Under the pieces are notes generated by a model, which saw only the letters and a list, made by a program, of their open reading frames with translations, was not told the origin of the DNA and searched no databases. A program made the position numbers and the translations under genes. 64,000 nucleotides of DNA, from NCBI GenBank assembly GCA_937927515.1, contig CALBDO010000027.1:1-64000 (forward strand). The letters run 5' to 3'. Position 1 is the stretch's first letter. Every line of letters begins with the position of its first letter. This document shows positions 1 through 7,959 of the stretch, piece after piece. The DNA is from Candidatus Kapaibacterium sp. (GTDB lineage: Bacteria; Bacteroidota; Ignavibacteria; Kapaibacteriales; UBA2268).

Positions 1-1
1 A

Positions 2-175
2 GCGAAGTTAATTGATATGGCTGGTCGAGAGTTGAAGAGCCTATACACTGGAGTTGGCAACGGCAATGTTGTGAAGGTGCGAGCAAGCGTTACTGAATTG
101 CCAAGCGGAGTATACACGCTGGTAGTCAAGATAGGCAACGAGACCATCACACGAAGCGTTAACATAGTGAAATAA
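2..175 (+). CDS. T9SS type A C-terminal sorting domain (3' end of a secreted protein, partial)
   Basis: The reading frame enters from the left edge and stops with TAA at 173-175. About 57 residues are visible. They have the pattern of a type IX secretion C-terminal domain: a hydrophobic strand followed by GREL, then LPSGVYTLVV, then a terminal strand ending SVNIVK. In this family the domain directs passage through the T9SS translocon and is normally cleaved and replaced by a surface anchor. Nothing can be said about the body of the protein, which lies outside the window. A clear intrinsic terminator follows at 199-230, so this gene ends its transcription unit. Confidence 0.85.
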   Translation, partial: AKLIDMAGRELKSLYTGVGNGNVVKVRASVTELPSGVYTLVVKIGNETITRSVNIVK

Positions 176-198
176 TCGAGCAATAGCACATAAATCGA

Positions 199-230
199 GC
201 CGCTGGGAAACCACCCCAGCGGCTTTTTTT
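199..230 (+). terminator. Rho-independent terminator after the T9SS gene
   Basis: A perfect 9-bp GC-rich stem (199-207 with 215-223) closes a 7-nt loop and is followed directly by seven T residues (224-230). It lies 24 nt past the stop codon of the upstream gene. Confidence 0.93.
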
Positions 231-359
231 ATGGTGAATTGAAAATAAAATATATTTTTTTTAATTTCGTTAAATTGTTCGAACAAGAATCGGGTTGGTT
301 TTGGAGATTTAACGTTTAGGAGTTGCAGAGTAGCATGAGGAATTTAGGATAGATTTAGA

Positions 360-380
360 ATGGGCATTTGCCCATTTTTT
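360..380 (+). terminator. Terminator-like hairpin in the nusA leader
   Basis: ATGGGC (360-365) pairs with GCCCAT (370-375) around a 4-nt loop, and a T run continues to 380. It sits 28 nt upstream of the nusA start. It could end a short upstream transcript or act as an attenuator sensitive to NusA. The sequence cannot decide between these. Confidence 0.5.
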
Positions 381-407
381 ATTAAATAAATTAAATTGGA
401 GTAAAAA

Positions 408-1748
408 ATGGGAAAGAAGCAAGCCAAACAGGTAATTGATAAGAAAGCAATAATTGATGCTTTCCAGGAAATAGTTAGGGCAAAGGGAATCGACCGTGAA
501 AGTTTGCAGAAAATCCTCGAAGATGTTTTCTCATTGATGGTAAGGAAAAAATATGGTCCAGAGACAAAGTATGAAATTGTTCTGAATTTCGATAAGGGAG
601 ACTTGGAAATTTATATAATCAAAGATGTAGTGGACATAGTTGAGAATCCAGTTAGTCAAATTTCGATTGATGAAGCCAAGCTTTACGACGATACACTTGA
701 GTTGGGAGATGAATATGTCGAGGTCATTAATTATGATAATTTAAATGAAATCTTTGGAAGAAGGATTGTAGCAGTTGCAATGCAAACATTGTTTCAGAAA
801 CTACGAGAGTTTGAGAAGGACCAAATTTATACAGAATATAAACCGAGGGAGGGCGAGATTATTGTTGGGGAAGTTTATCAGGTGCGACGGAACGATATAT
901 TAGTATTGCATAATAAAATTGAGATGCGACTTCCAAGAGAAGAGCAGATACCCAACGAGCCTTATCGTTTCAAAAAGAATCAAACAATAAGAGCGATTAT
1001 AAAAGAAGTTAGGAAGACAAGTGGCGGTATTCCAGATATAATACTCTCTCGTGCTAGCGACGAATTTTTAGCTCGGCTTTTCGAACTCGAGATACCTGAG
1101 GTATACGATGGTATAATTCAGATAAAATCAATAGCTCGGGACCCTGGACAGCGGAGCAAAGTTGCTGTTTATTCTCTCGACCCAAGGGTCGACCCAGTGG
1201 GGGCTTGTGTTGGTATGAAGGGTGTTAGAATCAACTCAATAGTAAAGGAGTTGAACGATGAGAACATAGATTTAATTGAATATTCCGACGACCCCAAAGT
1301 CTTTATTGCTCGTGCACTGTCGCCAGCAATTGTAAAAGATGTACAAATCGACCCAATAGTACGGCATGCAACTGTTATTGTTGCCGACGACCAAGTTCCC
1401 TACGCAATTGGACGGAATGGGCAAAATGTCCGACTTGCAATGAAATTGACCGGGTATCAAATCACCCTTGTCAAAGAAAGCGGCGAGGACATTGAGCTTG
1501 GTGAGTTCAAGGAAGAGCTTGGGCTTTCGGTTTACAATCAACTTTTGCAAATGGGAATTCAAACAGCGAGAGAATTTTTAGCTTCCGACCCAGATAAAAT
1601 TCTTCGCATTCATGGTATGAGCCGAGATACTTTGCTCGAACTGAGGGAAATAATGTTGAAAGAATTTGATGAAGAAGAGGACCCAAAAGTCGTCGAGAAA
1701 ATTGATGAGGTTTGGAGACAAATACAAGAGGAAACAAGCCGATTGTAA
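408..1748 (+). CDS. nusA: Transcription termination/antitermination factor NusA
   Basis: 446 residues with the standard NusA order. An N-terminal RNA-polymerase-binding domain covers about residues 1-130. An S1 RNA-binding domain starts near 'GEIIVGEVYQV'. Two KH domains follow, containing 'DPVGACVGMKGVRI' and 'YAIGRNGQNVRLA' (the GxxG loops). A short C-terminal helical region ends the protein, and the long acidic C-terminal repeats of E. coli NusA are absent. NusA binds RNA polymerase and nascent RNA in pausing, termination and antitermination. The ATG at 408 follows TTGGAGT. The gene is first in the nusA-infB-rbfA-yraN series. rimP, which usually precedes nusA in other bacteria, is not here. 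Confidence 0.97.
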   Translation: MGKKQAKQVIDKKAIIDAFQEIVRAKGIDRESLQKILEDVFSLMVRKKYGPETKYEIVLNFDKGDLEIYIIKDVVDIVENPVSQISIDEAKLYDDTLELGDEYVEVINYDNLNEIFGRRIVAVAMQTLFQKLREFEKDQIYTEYKPREGEIIVGEVYQVRRNDILVLHNKIEMRLPREEQIPNEPYRFKKNQTIRAIIKEVRKTSGGIPDIILSRASDEFLARLFELEIPEVYDGIIQIKSIARDPGQRSKVAVYSLDPRVDPVGACVGMKGVRINSIVKELNDENIDLIEYSDDPKVFIARALSPAIVKDVQIDPIVRHATVIVADDQVPYAIGRNGQNVRLAMKLTGYQITLVKESGEDIELGEFKEELGLSVYNQLLQMGIQTAREFLASDPDKILRIHGMSRDTLLELREIMLKEFDEEEDPKVVEKIDEVWRQIQEETSRL

Positions 1749-1824
1749 ATTTTAAAGATATTATCCAGACACAAATAATAACATTGTATAAATAATTTTA
1801 AACTATAATTTCGTGAATAAATTA

Positions 1825-1832
1825 TAATTTTG
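1825..1832 (+). promoter_or_regulatory. Bacteroidota-type -7 element TAATTTTG upstream of infB
   Basis: TAATTTTG fits the consensus TAnnTTTG and lies 31 nt before the infB start, in the 115-nt gap after nusA. It suggests infB has its own promoter in addition to read-through. No convincing -33 TTTG was found. Confidence 0.5.
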
Positions 1833-1863
1833 TATTGTATAAATATTTAGAGCTTTGTGATTA

Positions 1864-4791
1864 ATGGTAGAGCAAAAGAAAATTAGATTACACCAGGTTG
1901 CAACTGAATTAAATGTAAGTAAAGATACCATAGTGGATTATCTAGCAAAAAATGGTTTTGACATTTCAAATAAACCTACATCGCTAATTACTAGTGCAAT
2001 GATTGAATCCCTTTTAAAGGGTTTTATTAGGGAGAAAAGAGTTGCTGAGAGTTTCAAGAAGAAGTTTCTTTTGGATGTAGCTCAGCCAGAGAAAGTGATA
2101 ACCGCTGTTGAAACAAAGCCTCAAGTTGGATTCAAAGAGGATTTTGAATTTATTGAAGAAACGCTACCCAAAATTGCTGAAGTAGAAAGGAAGTTGGACT
2201 TTGTGGAGGACTTTATAACAGACACTTTGAAAGCAAAAGAAGTTCCAGAAGTGAGTTCCGAGCCCAAGGTAGGTGATATTATCGATTTGGATAAGTTTAC
2301 AGCAAAGCCTGTAAAGGACAAGCAGAAAAAGAAAATTCAGGCAGAGGCAAAAGAAATTGCAAAAGCTCTACCAAAGTCTAAAGAAGTTCAGAAAGAAAAA
2401 GTATCGAAAGAAAAGGTAGTTCCAGCAAAAGAAAAACCATTAGCGGAAACAAAGCCAGTCGAGGTTAAGCCCGAAGAAACAAAGGTAGAAATTCCACAGA
2501 AAATTGAAGAACAAATAAAGAAGGAATCTATACCAACAAAAGTAGAAGAAGTAAAGAAGGAAGAGCCTAAAGCAGAACCGATTAGAAAGAAAGGAGAAAA
2601 GAAACTTCAAAAGTTAGAAGGTATAGAAATTAAATTGGCAGAGCCAGAGGAGGATAAGCTTGCAAGAGCCGAAGAGGTAGAGCAAGAGGTTGTGGAGGAA
2701 CCAGAACCAAAGGAAATGTTCAAACACATTGAAATACACGACGAGGAAGAGGAAATTTTCCCATTGGTCCAAGAGAGATGGTTACGCAAGCGTGGTGGTA
2801 AAACCAAGTTTGAGAAGTTTAAAGCACCTCAAGACAAGAAATTAACAAAGAAAAAAGGCTTCAAGGAGTTTATAAAAGCAAGCGAGCAAGAGATAAATAA
2901 AAATATACGCGAGACATTACAAAGTAGTTATGAAATCTCTGATGTAAAGAAGCGAGCCAAAATACGGCATAGACGAAAAGAGGAGAAGCTCGAAAAAGCT
3001 CAGCAAGTATTGGAAGAAATCGAAAAGCAAAAGAAACATATTCAAACTACGGAGTTTATTACGACAGCTGAATTGGCAAAACTTGTTGGAGTCGACCCAT
3101 CGGAAATCATTGCAAAATGCTTTGAATTGGGGTTGATTGTATCGATGAATCAAAGATTGGACAAGGATACAATTTCTGTAATAGCTTTGGATTATGGCTA
3201 CGAGGTAGAATTTATTGAGGAGAAAGAATTACAATTAAAAGATTTAGATTACGAGGACCCGCCCGAGACATTGATGCCGAGGCCGCCGATAGTAACAATA
3301 ATGGGGCATGTAGACCACGGGAAGACTTCGCTTCTTGATTACATTCGAAAATCTAATATTGTGGCCGGGGAAGCTGGAGGAATTACGCAGCATATTGGTG
3401 CCTATCAAGTAGAGGTACCAGATAAAGGCTTTATTACGTTTATTGATACACCCGGGCACGAGGCATTCACTGCAATGAGAGCTAGGGGAGCAATGGTGAC
3501 AGACATTGTTGTTCTTGTTGTTGCTGCTGATGATGCAGTGATGCCGCAAACAATCGAAGCGATAAACCATGCCAAGGCAGCAAATGTCCCTATCATTGTT
3601 GCAATAAATAAAATAGATAAACCCGATGCTAATCCCGATAGAATTAAACAACAGTTAGCCGATTTGGGTATTTTGGTAGAGGATTGGCAGGGACCATACC
3701 AATGTGTAGAAATATCGGCAAAATTTGGCACGAATGTGGATATTCTTTTGGAGAAAATATTACTCGAAGCAGAATTGCTCGATTTGAAAGCAAATCCGAA
3801 TAGACCAGCAAAAGCAACTATCGTTGAATCGCATTTGGACCGCGGTCGTGGTCCTGTTGCAACTGCTATCATTCAGAAAGGCACTTTAAAAATTGGGGAT
3901 ATATTCGTCGTAGGGTTAACTTATGGAAAAGTCCGTTCGATGTTTGATGAGAGAGAACGTAAAATAGAATTAGCTGGACCATCAACCCCCGTTAGAATCA
4001 TTGGATTTGATGAGTTGCCCGAAGCGGGCGACCTGCTTTATGTTGTTGAAAATGAACAAATTGCAAAAGAGATTGCTTCCAAGCGTCAACAGGTGCGTAG
4101 AGAGCAAACCTTAAGACGAGAAAATATAATTACCTTGGATGATTTATCCAAGCAAATCCAACTCGGCAAGATAAAGGAATTGAATTTAATTTTGAAAACT
4201 GATGTTATGGGCTCGCTCGAAGCTCTTTCTGATGCTCTTGTAAAGTTGTCTAATGATGAAGTAAAAATTAATCTTCTGCACCAAGGGGTTGGTAATGTCA
4301 ACGAGTCTGATGTTTCGCTTGCGGCAGCCTCCAATGCTGTTATTATTGCATTTCAAGTATCGACAACTGGAGGTGCCCGTAAACTTGCCGAGAAGCTTTC
4401 CGTTGAAATTCGTCGTTATGAGATAATTTACGATTGCTTGAACGATGTAAAGCTTGCAGTCGAGGGCTTGCTCGCTCCGGATATACAAGAAGTAACCACT
4501 GCCACACTCGAAGTAAGGAAAGTATTCAAGATTAGTAAAGTTGGTACAGTTGCAGGTTGTTACGTTCGAAGCGGTAAGATAAGTCGGAATGACCATTTGA
4601 AGGTACTGCGCGATGGCTTGGTCATTCACACTGGTTCTGTTGCTTCGTTGAAGCGCGGTAGAGACGATGTGAAAGAAGTAGACCAAGGCTACGAGTGTGG
4701 ATTGATGATAGATAAATTTAATGACATTCTGGAAGGAGATGTAATCGAATCATATAAGATTGTCGAAATAAAGAGAACTCTAAACAATTAA
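1864..4791 (+). CDS. infB: Translation initiation factor IF-2
   Basis: 975 residues. The N-terminal IF2-N helical domain (residues 1-60, 'HQVATELNVSKDTIVDYL') is followed by a long Lys/Glu-rich linker to about residue 380 and a second IF2-N-like subdomain ('TTAELAKLVGVDPSEII'). The GTPase domain has G1 GHVDHGKT at 481-488, G3 DTPGH and G4 NKID. Domains II, III and C2 follow ('VGTVAGCYVRSGKISRND'). IF-2 places fMet-tRNA in the ribosomal P site and hydrolyses GTP at subunit joining. Length and order are normal for the family. The gene lies between nusA and rbfA, the conserved bacterial arrangement. Confidence 0.98.
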   Translation: MVEQKKIRLHQVATELNVSKDTIVDYLAKNGFDISNKPTSLITSAMIESLLKGFIREKRVAESFKKKFLLDVAQPEKVITAVETKPQVGFKEDFEFIEETLPKIAEVERKLDFVEDFITDTLKAKEVPEVSSEPKVGDIIDLDKFTAKPVKDKQKKKIQAEAKEIAKALPKSKEVQKEKVSKEKVVPAKEKPLAETKPVEVKPEETKVEIPQKIEEQIKKESIPTKVEEVKKEEPKAEPIRKKGEKKLQKLEGIEIKLAEPEEDKLARAEEVEQEVVEEPEPKEMFKHIEIHDEEEEIFPLVQERWLRKRGGKTKFEKFKAPQDKKLTKKKGFKEFIKASEQEINKNIRETLQSSYEISDVKKRAKIRHRRKEEKLEKAQQVLEEIEKQKKHIQTTEFITTAELAKLVGVDPSEIIAKCFELGLIVSMNQRLDKDTISVIALDYGYEVEFIEEKELQLKDLDYEDPPETLMPRPPIVTIMGHVDHGKTSLLDYIRKSNIVAGEAGGITQHIGAYQVEVPDKGFITFIDTPGHEAFTAMRARGAMVTDIVVLVVAADDAVMPQTIEAINHAKAANVPIIVAINKIDKPDANPDRIKQQLADLGILVEDWQGPYQCVEISAKFGTNVDILLEKILLEAELLDLKANPNRPAKATIVESHLDRGRGPVATAIIQKGTLKIGDIFVVGLTYGKVRSMFDERERKIELAGPSTPVRIIGFDELPEAGDLLYVVENEQIAKEIASKRQQVRREQTLRRENIITLDDLSKQIQLGKIKELNLILKTDVMGSLEALSDALVKLSNDEVKINLLHQGVGNVNESDVSLAAASNAVIIAFQVSTTGGARKLAEKLSVEIRRYEIIYDCLNDVKLAVEGLLAPDIQEVTTATLEVRKVFKISKVGTVAGCYVRSGKISRNDHLKVLRDGLVIHTGSVASLKRGRDDVKEVDQGYECGLMIDKFNDILEGDVIESYKIVEIKRTLNN

Positions 4792-4812
4792 ATGGTTTAG
4801 GAGGATAGATAA

Positions 4813-5166
4813 TTGAGTGTGCGAGCCGAGAGGGTAGCCAGTGAAGTACAAAAAGTACTCTCCGAGCCAGTATCTGAATTTGCTCGAGAAAATAATGCTG
4901 GACTTGCCACTATTACCTCTGTTCGAATGTCTCCAGATTTACAAATCGCAAATGTGTATGTAAGTGTCTATGGAGGGAAGACTTCCCCTCAAACTTTTTT
5001 AAATTTACTTGAAGAAGAGAAATCGACTTTCAGACAAATCGTTGGGTCAAAGGTTAGACTTAGATTGACCCCGGAGTTGCGCTTCTTCTTGGATGATACC
5101 TATGAGCGTATCGAAAGAATAGAACAGCTCCTTTCAAGCGAAAAAAAGAAAAGCAAAAGTGAATAA
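4813..5166 (+). CDS. rbfA: 30S ribosome-binding factor RbfA
   Basis: 117 residues with the RbfA KH-like fold: 'RAERVASEVQKVLSE' at the start, 'ITSVRMSPDLQIANVYVSV' in the centre and 'LRFFLDDTYERIERIEQLL' at the end. It assists late maturation of 16S rRNA and the 30S subunit, mainly during cold growth. The start is TTG at 4813, supported by a strong AGGAGG at 4799-4804 with good spacing and by alignment of the N-terminus with the family. It is 21 nt after infB and its last 8 nt overlap the next gene, so translation is probably coupled. Confidence 0.93.
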   Translation: MSVRAERVASEVQKVLSEPVSEFARENNAGLATITSVRMSPDLQIANVYVSVYGGKTSPQTFLNLLEEEKSTFRQIVGSKVRLRLTPELRFFLDDTYERIERIEQLLSSEKKKSKSE

Positions 5167-5515
5167 ATCTAATGAAATTGGTAAATTAGGGGAACAAACC
5201 GCAGAGAATTATCTTATCGAAAAAGGATACAAAATCCTTAAAAAGAACTTCCACTTTGGTAAGTTGGGCGAAATAGATATTATCGCCGAAAAGGATGGTA
5301 AATTGATTTTTTTCGAAGTAAAAGTTCAAAAAAGCAATCATTTCGGGGACTCGCATTTTTGGATAACACAAGCAAAGCAAAATAAATTGCGAAAAGTGGC
5401 AGAGGGATATCTTTATATCAACGGGATAAAAGGAATAGCTTGCCAGTTCGATGCAATTTTTATCGATTTACGATACAATCCCCCCCTACTTGACCATCTT
5501 GAAAATGCATTTTGA
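5159..5515 (+). CDS. YraN/UPF0102 family endonuclease-like protein
   Basis: 118 residues. The family signature is clear: 'GKLGEQTAENYLIEKGYKIL' at the N-terminus, then 'GEIDIIAEKDGKLIFFEVK', the restriction-endonuclease-like core with acidic residues (E and D of GEID, E of FFEVK). The molecular role of YraN proteins is not established, although the fold suggests nuclease action on structured DNA. The GTG start at 5159 overlaps the rbfA stop by 8 nt. This start is chosen because the conserved N-terminal helix begins at once. Length is typical. Confidence 0.9.
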   Translation: MNKSNEIGKLGEQTAENYLIEKGYKILKKNFHFGKLGEIDIIAEKDGKLIFFEVKVQKSNHFGDSHFWITQAKQNKLRKVAEGYLYINGIKGIACQFDAIFIDLRYNPPLLDHLENAF

Positions 5516-5539
5516 TTCATCGACCATAAATCTTTTTGT

Positions 5540-5547
5540 TAATTTTG
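5540..5547 (+). promoter_or_regulatory. -7 element TAATTTTG upstream of the UPRTase-like gene
   Basis: An exact TAATTTTG in the short gap after yraN, 22 nt before the ATG at 5570. It would start a new transcription unit. No -33 TTTG lies at the usual distance. Confidence 0.5.
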
Positions 5548-5569
5548 TATGTTGTTGATTTAATTAATT

Positions 5570-6172
5570 ATGATTTATATTTTAGAGCATTCGTTATTAG
5601 AGCATTTTCTAACAATTATCAAAAATCAGCCATCCCACACGCATTTTAAATACGCATGGAGCAAAATATCTTCCTTGGTCGCGATGCTTGTAACCAAGGA
5701 TTTACAACTTTCGGAAACTTTCGACGATAGTGGCGAGTTTGTTGGTTACAAATTTACGGACCAATTTTCCATTGTTTCGATTTTCCCAACAGGTGTGCGT
5801 ATGGCTCAGGCGCTTGGGGATTTACTTCCTAATTCAATCATTGGTTACGTTGGGCATTCAGCGACTACAGACTTATTCAAAGGGGGCGACGAGGGATTGT
5901 ATATTTTGCCGGAAAATCTTTCCTCGAGAAAAGCTATCATCTGTGATGCAATGATTAAGACTGGTCAATCGATGAGGAATGCTATCTCTCGACTTCAAAT
6001 TGAAAATGTAATAGATATAAAATTGGTGACTGTGTTTGCAACAACAAATGGAATTGAAAATCTTCGTGCTGAATTTCCAGAATTTCCAATTTATGTTTGC
6101 TCCTTGGAAAGTACAGAAGAACTCGAGAAGATTTCATTTTTGGAAGAACTACTTCGACATTATAATTTATAA
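5570..6172 (+). CDS. Degenerate uracil phosphoribosyltransferase-like protein
   Basis: 200 residues that follow the plan of uracil phosphoribosyltransferase (Upp) throughout. An N-terminal helix resembles the Upp region that precedes 'LTYEAT'. A 'FPTGVRMAQALGDLLP' segment stands where Upp has 'LRAGLGMxDG'. 'ICDAMIKTGQS' stands where Upp has the PRPP loop 'VDPMLATGGS', and 'ATTNGIENLRAEFPEFPIYV' follows. The PRPP loop keeps D, TG and S but loses other residues. The C-terminal uracil-binding loop (YI-PGLGDAGDR in Upp) is replaced by an unrelated acidic helix. A normal uracil salvage reaction is therefore doubtful. It may use another base, or it may be a non-catalytic or regulatory paralogue. 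It is followed 17 nt later by the Rrf2 regulator, possibly in one transcript. Confidence 0.7.
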   Translation: MIYILEHSLLEHFLTIIKNQPSHTHFKYAWSKISSLVAMLVTKDLQLSETFDDSGEFVGYKFTDQFSIVSIFPTGVRMAQALGDLLPNSIIGYVGHSATTDLFKGGDEGLYILPENLSSRKAIICDAMIKTGQSMRNAISRLQIENVIDIKLVTVFATTNGIENLRAEFPEFPIYVCSLESTEELEKISFLEELLRHYNL

Positions 6173-6189
6173 TATTTTGGGAGTTAGTG

Positions 6190-6624
6190 ATGAGAATTTT
6201 GTTCTCAAAACAAGCCGAGTTGGGTATCAAAGCCGTTTTATATCTTGCTGTTCAACCAAGAGGATACCTACGCAATGCTACAGAAATTTCAAAAGAATTG
6301 AGGGCCCCAAAAGAATTTGTTGCTAAAATATTGCAAAAACTAACTCATTATGGTATTGTAACTTCGAAAAAAGGGAAGACTGGAGGCTTTGCTTTAAACA
6401 TAAGTCCACAGGAAATAAAACTCATTGATATAATAAAAAGCATCGATGGAACAAGAGCGTTCGAAGAATGCGTGCTCGGTTTTAGCGAATGCAATGAGGA
6501 AAATCCTTGTCCGATACATAAGTCGTGGGTAGAACTTCGACAGAGAATCCTGGAAGTACTTTCGGAGAAGACAATTGCAGACTTTCGTGAGCAAACAATC
6601 CGAAAATTGAAAGCTTTGAAATGA
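6190..6624 (+). CDS. Rrf2 family transcriptional regulator with Fe-S-type cysteines
   Basis: 144 residues from the ATG at 6190. A GTG three bases upstream is possible, but GGAG at 6180-6183 favours the ATG. The winged helix is clear: 'FSKQAELGIKAVLYLAVQP', then 'ATEISKELRAPKEFVAKILQKL' (recognition region) and 'GKTGGFALN' (wing). Cys94, Cys101, Cys107 and His110 form CX6CX5CX2H, close to the cluster-binding pattern of IscR/NsrR regulators, so it probably senses iron-sulphur status, nitric oxide or redox. The stop codon overlaps the start of the next gene by 4 nt (ATGA), which links it to the AI-2E-family permease. The exact ligand and target are unknown. Confidence 0.88.
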   Translation: MRILFSKQAELGIKAVLYLAVQPRGYLRNATEISKELRAPKEFVAKILQKLTHYGIVTSKKGKTGGFALNISPQEIKLIDIIKSIDGTRAFEECVLGFSECNEENPCPIHKSWVELRQRILEVLSEKTIADFREQTIRKLKALK

Positions 6625-7838
6625 AAGAAATCGACCCCAAAATTAAAACAATTTCAATTAACTCCGCTATTGTCGTTGGAGTGCTTTCCTTTGTTGCATT
6701 TTTATATTACACACAACAATTGACAAGCCCACTTATAATCTTCATCATTGGTCTTCTTATTATTAGTCCATTTCGCAAGGATTCTTATTTCATCCGCCGT
6801 TTGATAATGCTTTTTGTAGCTTTTTTTGTACTGTGGATATTCTCTATTATTGGCTCCTCAATTACTCCCTTTATAATTTCATTTGTAATTGCATACCTAC
6901 TCTCCCCAATTGTATCTCTATTGGAAAAGAGAAAAGTACCCCGTTGGCTTTCATCTTTGTTTATTATTTTAATTTTAATTGGCTCCGTCACTTTTGTTTT
7001 TGTGTTGTTATCGCCACAGATTTTGAATCAGTTCGATGAAATTTCGCGAAAAATCACAACTGTTGTCACTGCCGTAACAAGTTATTTTGAAAATCAAAAA
7101 GCCTCGAAAATTCTTGACTCAATCGGAATAAAGAACGAGTACATCAAAAGCCTTGTCGAGCAAGAACTATTCCCAGAGCTGAAATACCTTTTTAGTAGAA
7201 TCATTGCCTCTCTTGGTAACTTATTAACTGGAATTTCAACTCTTGCTCGGCAAGCGATAAATGCAATATTGATTCCAATTTTTTCCTTCTATTTCCTTAA
7301 AGACTTCGAAAAATTCAAACAATTCATCCGCTCTATTCTTGAAAGGAAAAACCAAAAATTACTCGATGACTTGATGAGAATTAATCAAATTTTCCATATC
7401 TATGTTTCTTGGCAAGTAATTGCTGCAATTATGGTCGCAACTTTGTGCTCTATTTCTTTTGCTATCTTTAAAATTGAATTCTCTTATATTCTTGGCATCC
7501 TCTGTGGATTCCTGAATCCAATTCCATACCTCGGCTTAATCTCGAGCATGATTATTTCTACTTTGATTGTAGTACTTGTCGGACCAGAGAATGTTTGGTT
7601 CCAAATAATAATAATTCTTGCTACAATAAGCATTGTCCATTTCATCAATGCGTACTTTATTGAACCAAATATTTTAGGCAAAAGAGTGGGGTTGCATCCT
7701 CTGTTGTTGTTTCTATCGCTTTACATTTTTGGCGGTTTATTTGGCTTAATTGGTTTGCTATTCGCTGTACCAACTACTGCTGCACTGATGCTTTTCTTAA
7801 ACGACTGGGCTGAGAAATCCGGTGTTTCGATGCAATAG
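6621..7838 (+). CDS. AI-2E family transporter (UPF0118/PerM-like membrane protein)
   Basis: 405 residues with about eight hydrophobic segments. Two lie at the N-terminus with a third near residue 70-95. A soluble part follows (about 135-205, rich in 'ISRKITTVV'), then 'INAILIPIFSFYFLKDFEKF', 'GILCGFLNPIPYLGLI' and the final pair containing 'GKRVGLHPLLLFLSLYIFGGLFGLIGLLFAVP', which is the hallmark of the family. Members have been linked to autoinducer-2 export, Na+/H+ antiport and other functions, so the substrate here is open. The start overlaps the Rrf2 stop by 4 nt, suggesting coupled translation and control by that regulator. Confidence 0.88.
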   Translation: MKEIDPKIKTISINSAIVVGVLSFVAFLYYTQQLTSPLIIFIIGLLIISPFRKDSYFIRRLIMLFVAFFVLWIFSIIGSSITPFIISFVIAYLLSPIVSLLEKRKVPRWLSSLFIILILIGSVTFVFVLLSPQILNQFDEISRKITTVVTAVTSYFENQKASKILDSIGIKNEYIKSLVEQELFPELKYLFSRIIASLGNLLTGISTLARQAINAILIPIFSFYFLKDFEKFKQFIRSILERKNQKLLDDLMRINQIFHIYVSWQVIAAIMVATLCSISFAIFKIEFSYILGILCGFLNPIPYLGLISSMIISTLIVVLVGPENVWFQIIIILATISIVHFINAYFIEPNILGKRVGLHPLLLFLSLYIFGGLFGLIGLLFAVPTTAALMLFLNDWAEKSGVSMQ

Positions 7839-7925
7839 TGCAAATTTTAATAACTTGTCCTACAATAGAAAGTCACTTTGTTAAGAAGTTCGATTAATCG
7901 AGTGCATACTTTTTTGTTATTAAAC

Positions 7926-7933
7926 TAAATTTG
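7926..7933 (+). promoter_or_regulatory. -7 element TAAATTTG upstream of the ion channel gene
   Basis: TAAATTTG matches TAnnTTTG and lies 26 nt before the ATG at 7960, in the 121-nt gap after the permease gene. Confidence 0.45.
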
Positions 7934-7959
7934 ATTTTATTAACTCTCAAAGATAGAAC

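Noticed and set aside
41-286. 81-codon open frame on the minus strand over the T9SS gene end and terminator
   Set aside because: It runs across the terminator and antisense to a clear T9SS domain, has no ribosome site and no recognisable product.
3244-3872. Long open frames on the minus strand inside infB
   Set aside because: Shadows of a fully conserved coding region. The translations are Cys/Ser/Ile-rich and match no family.
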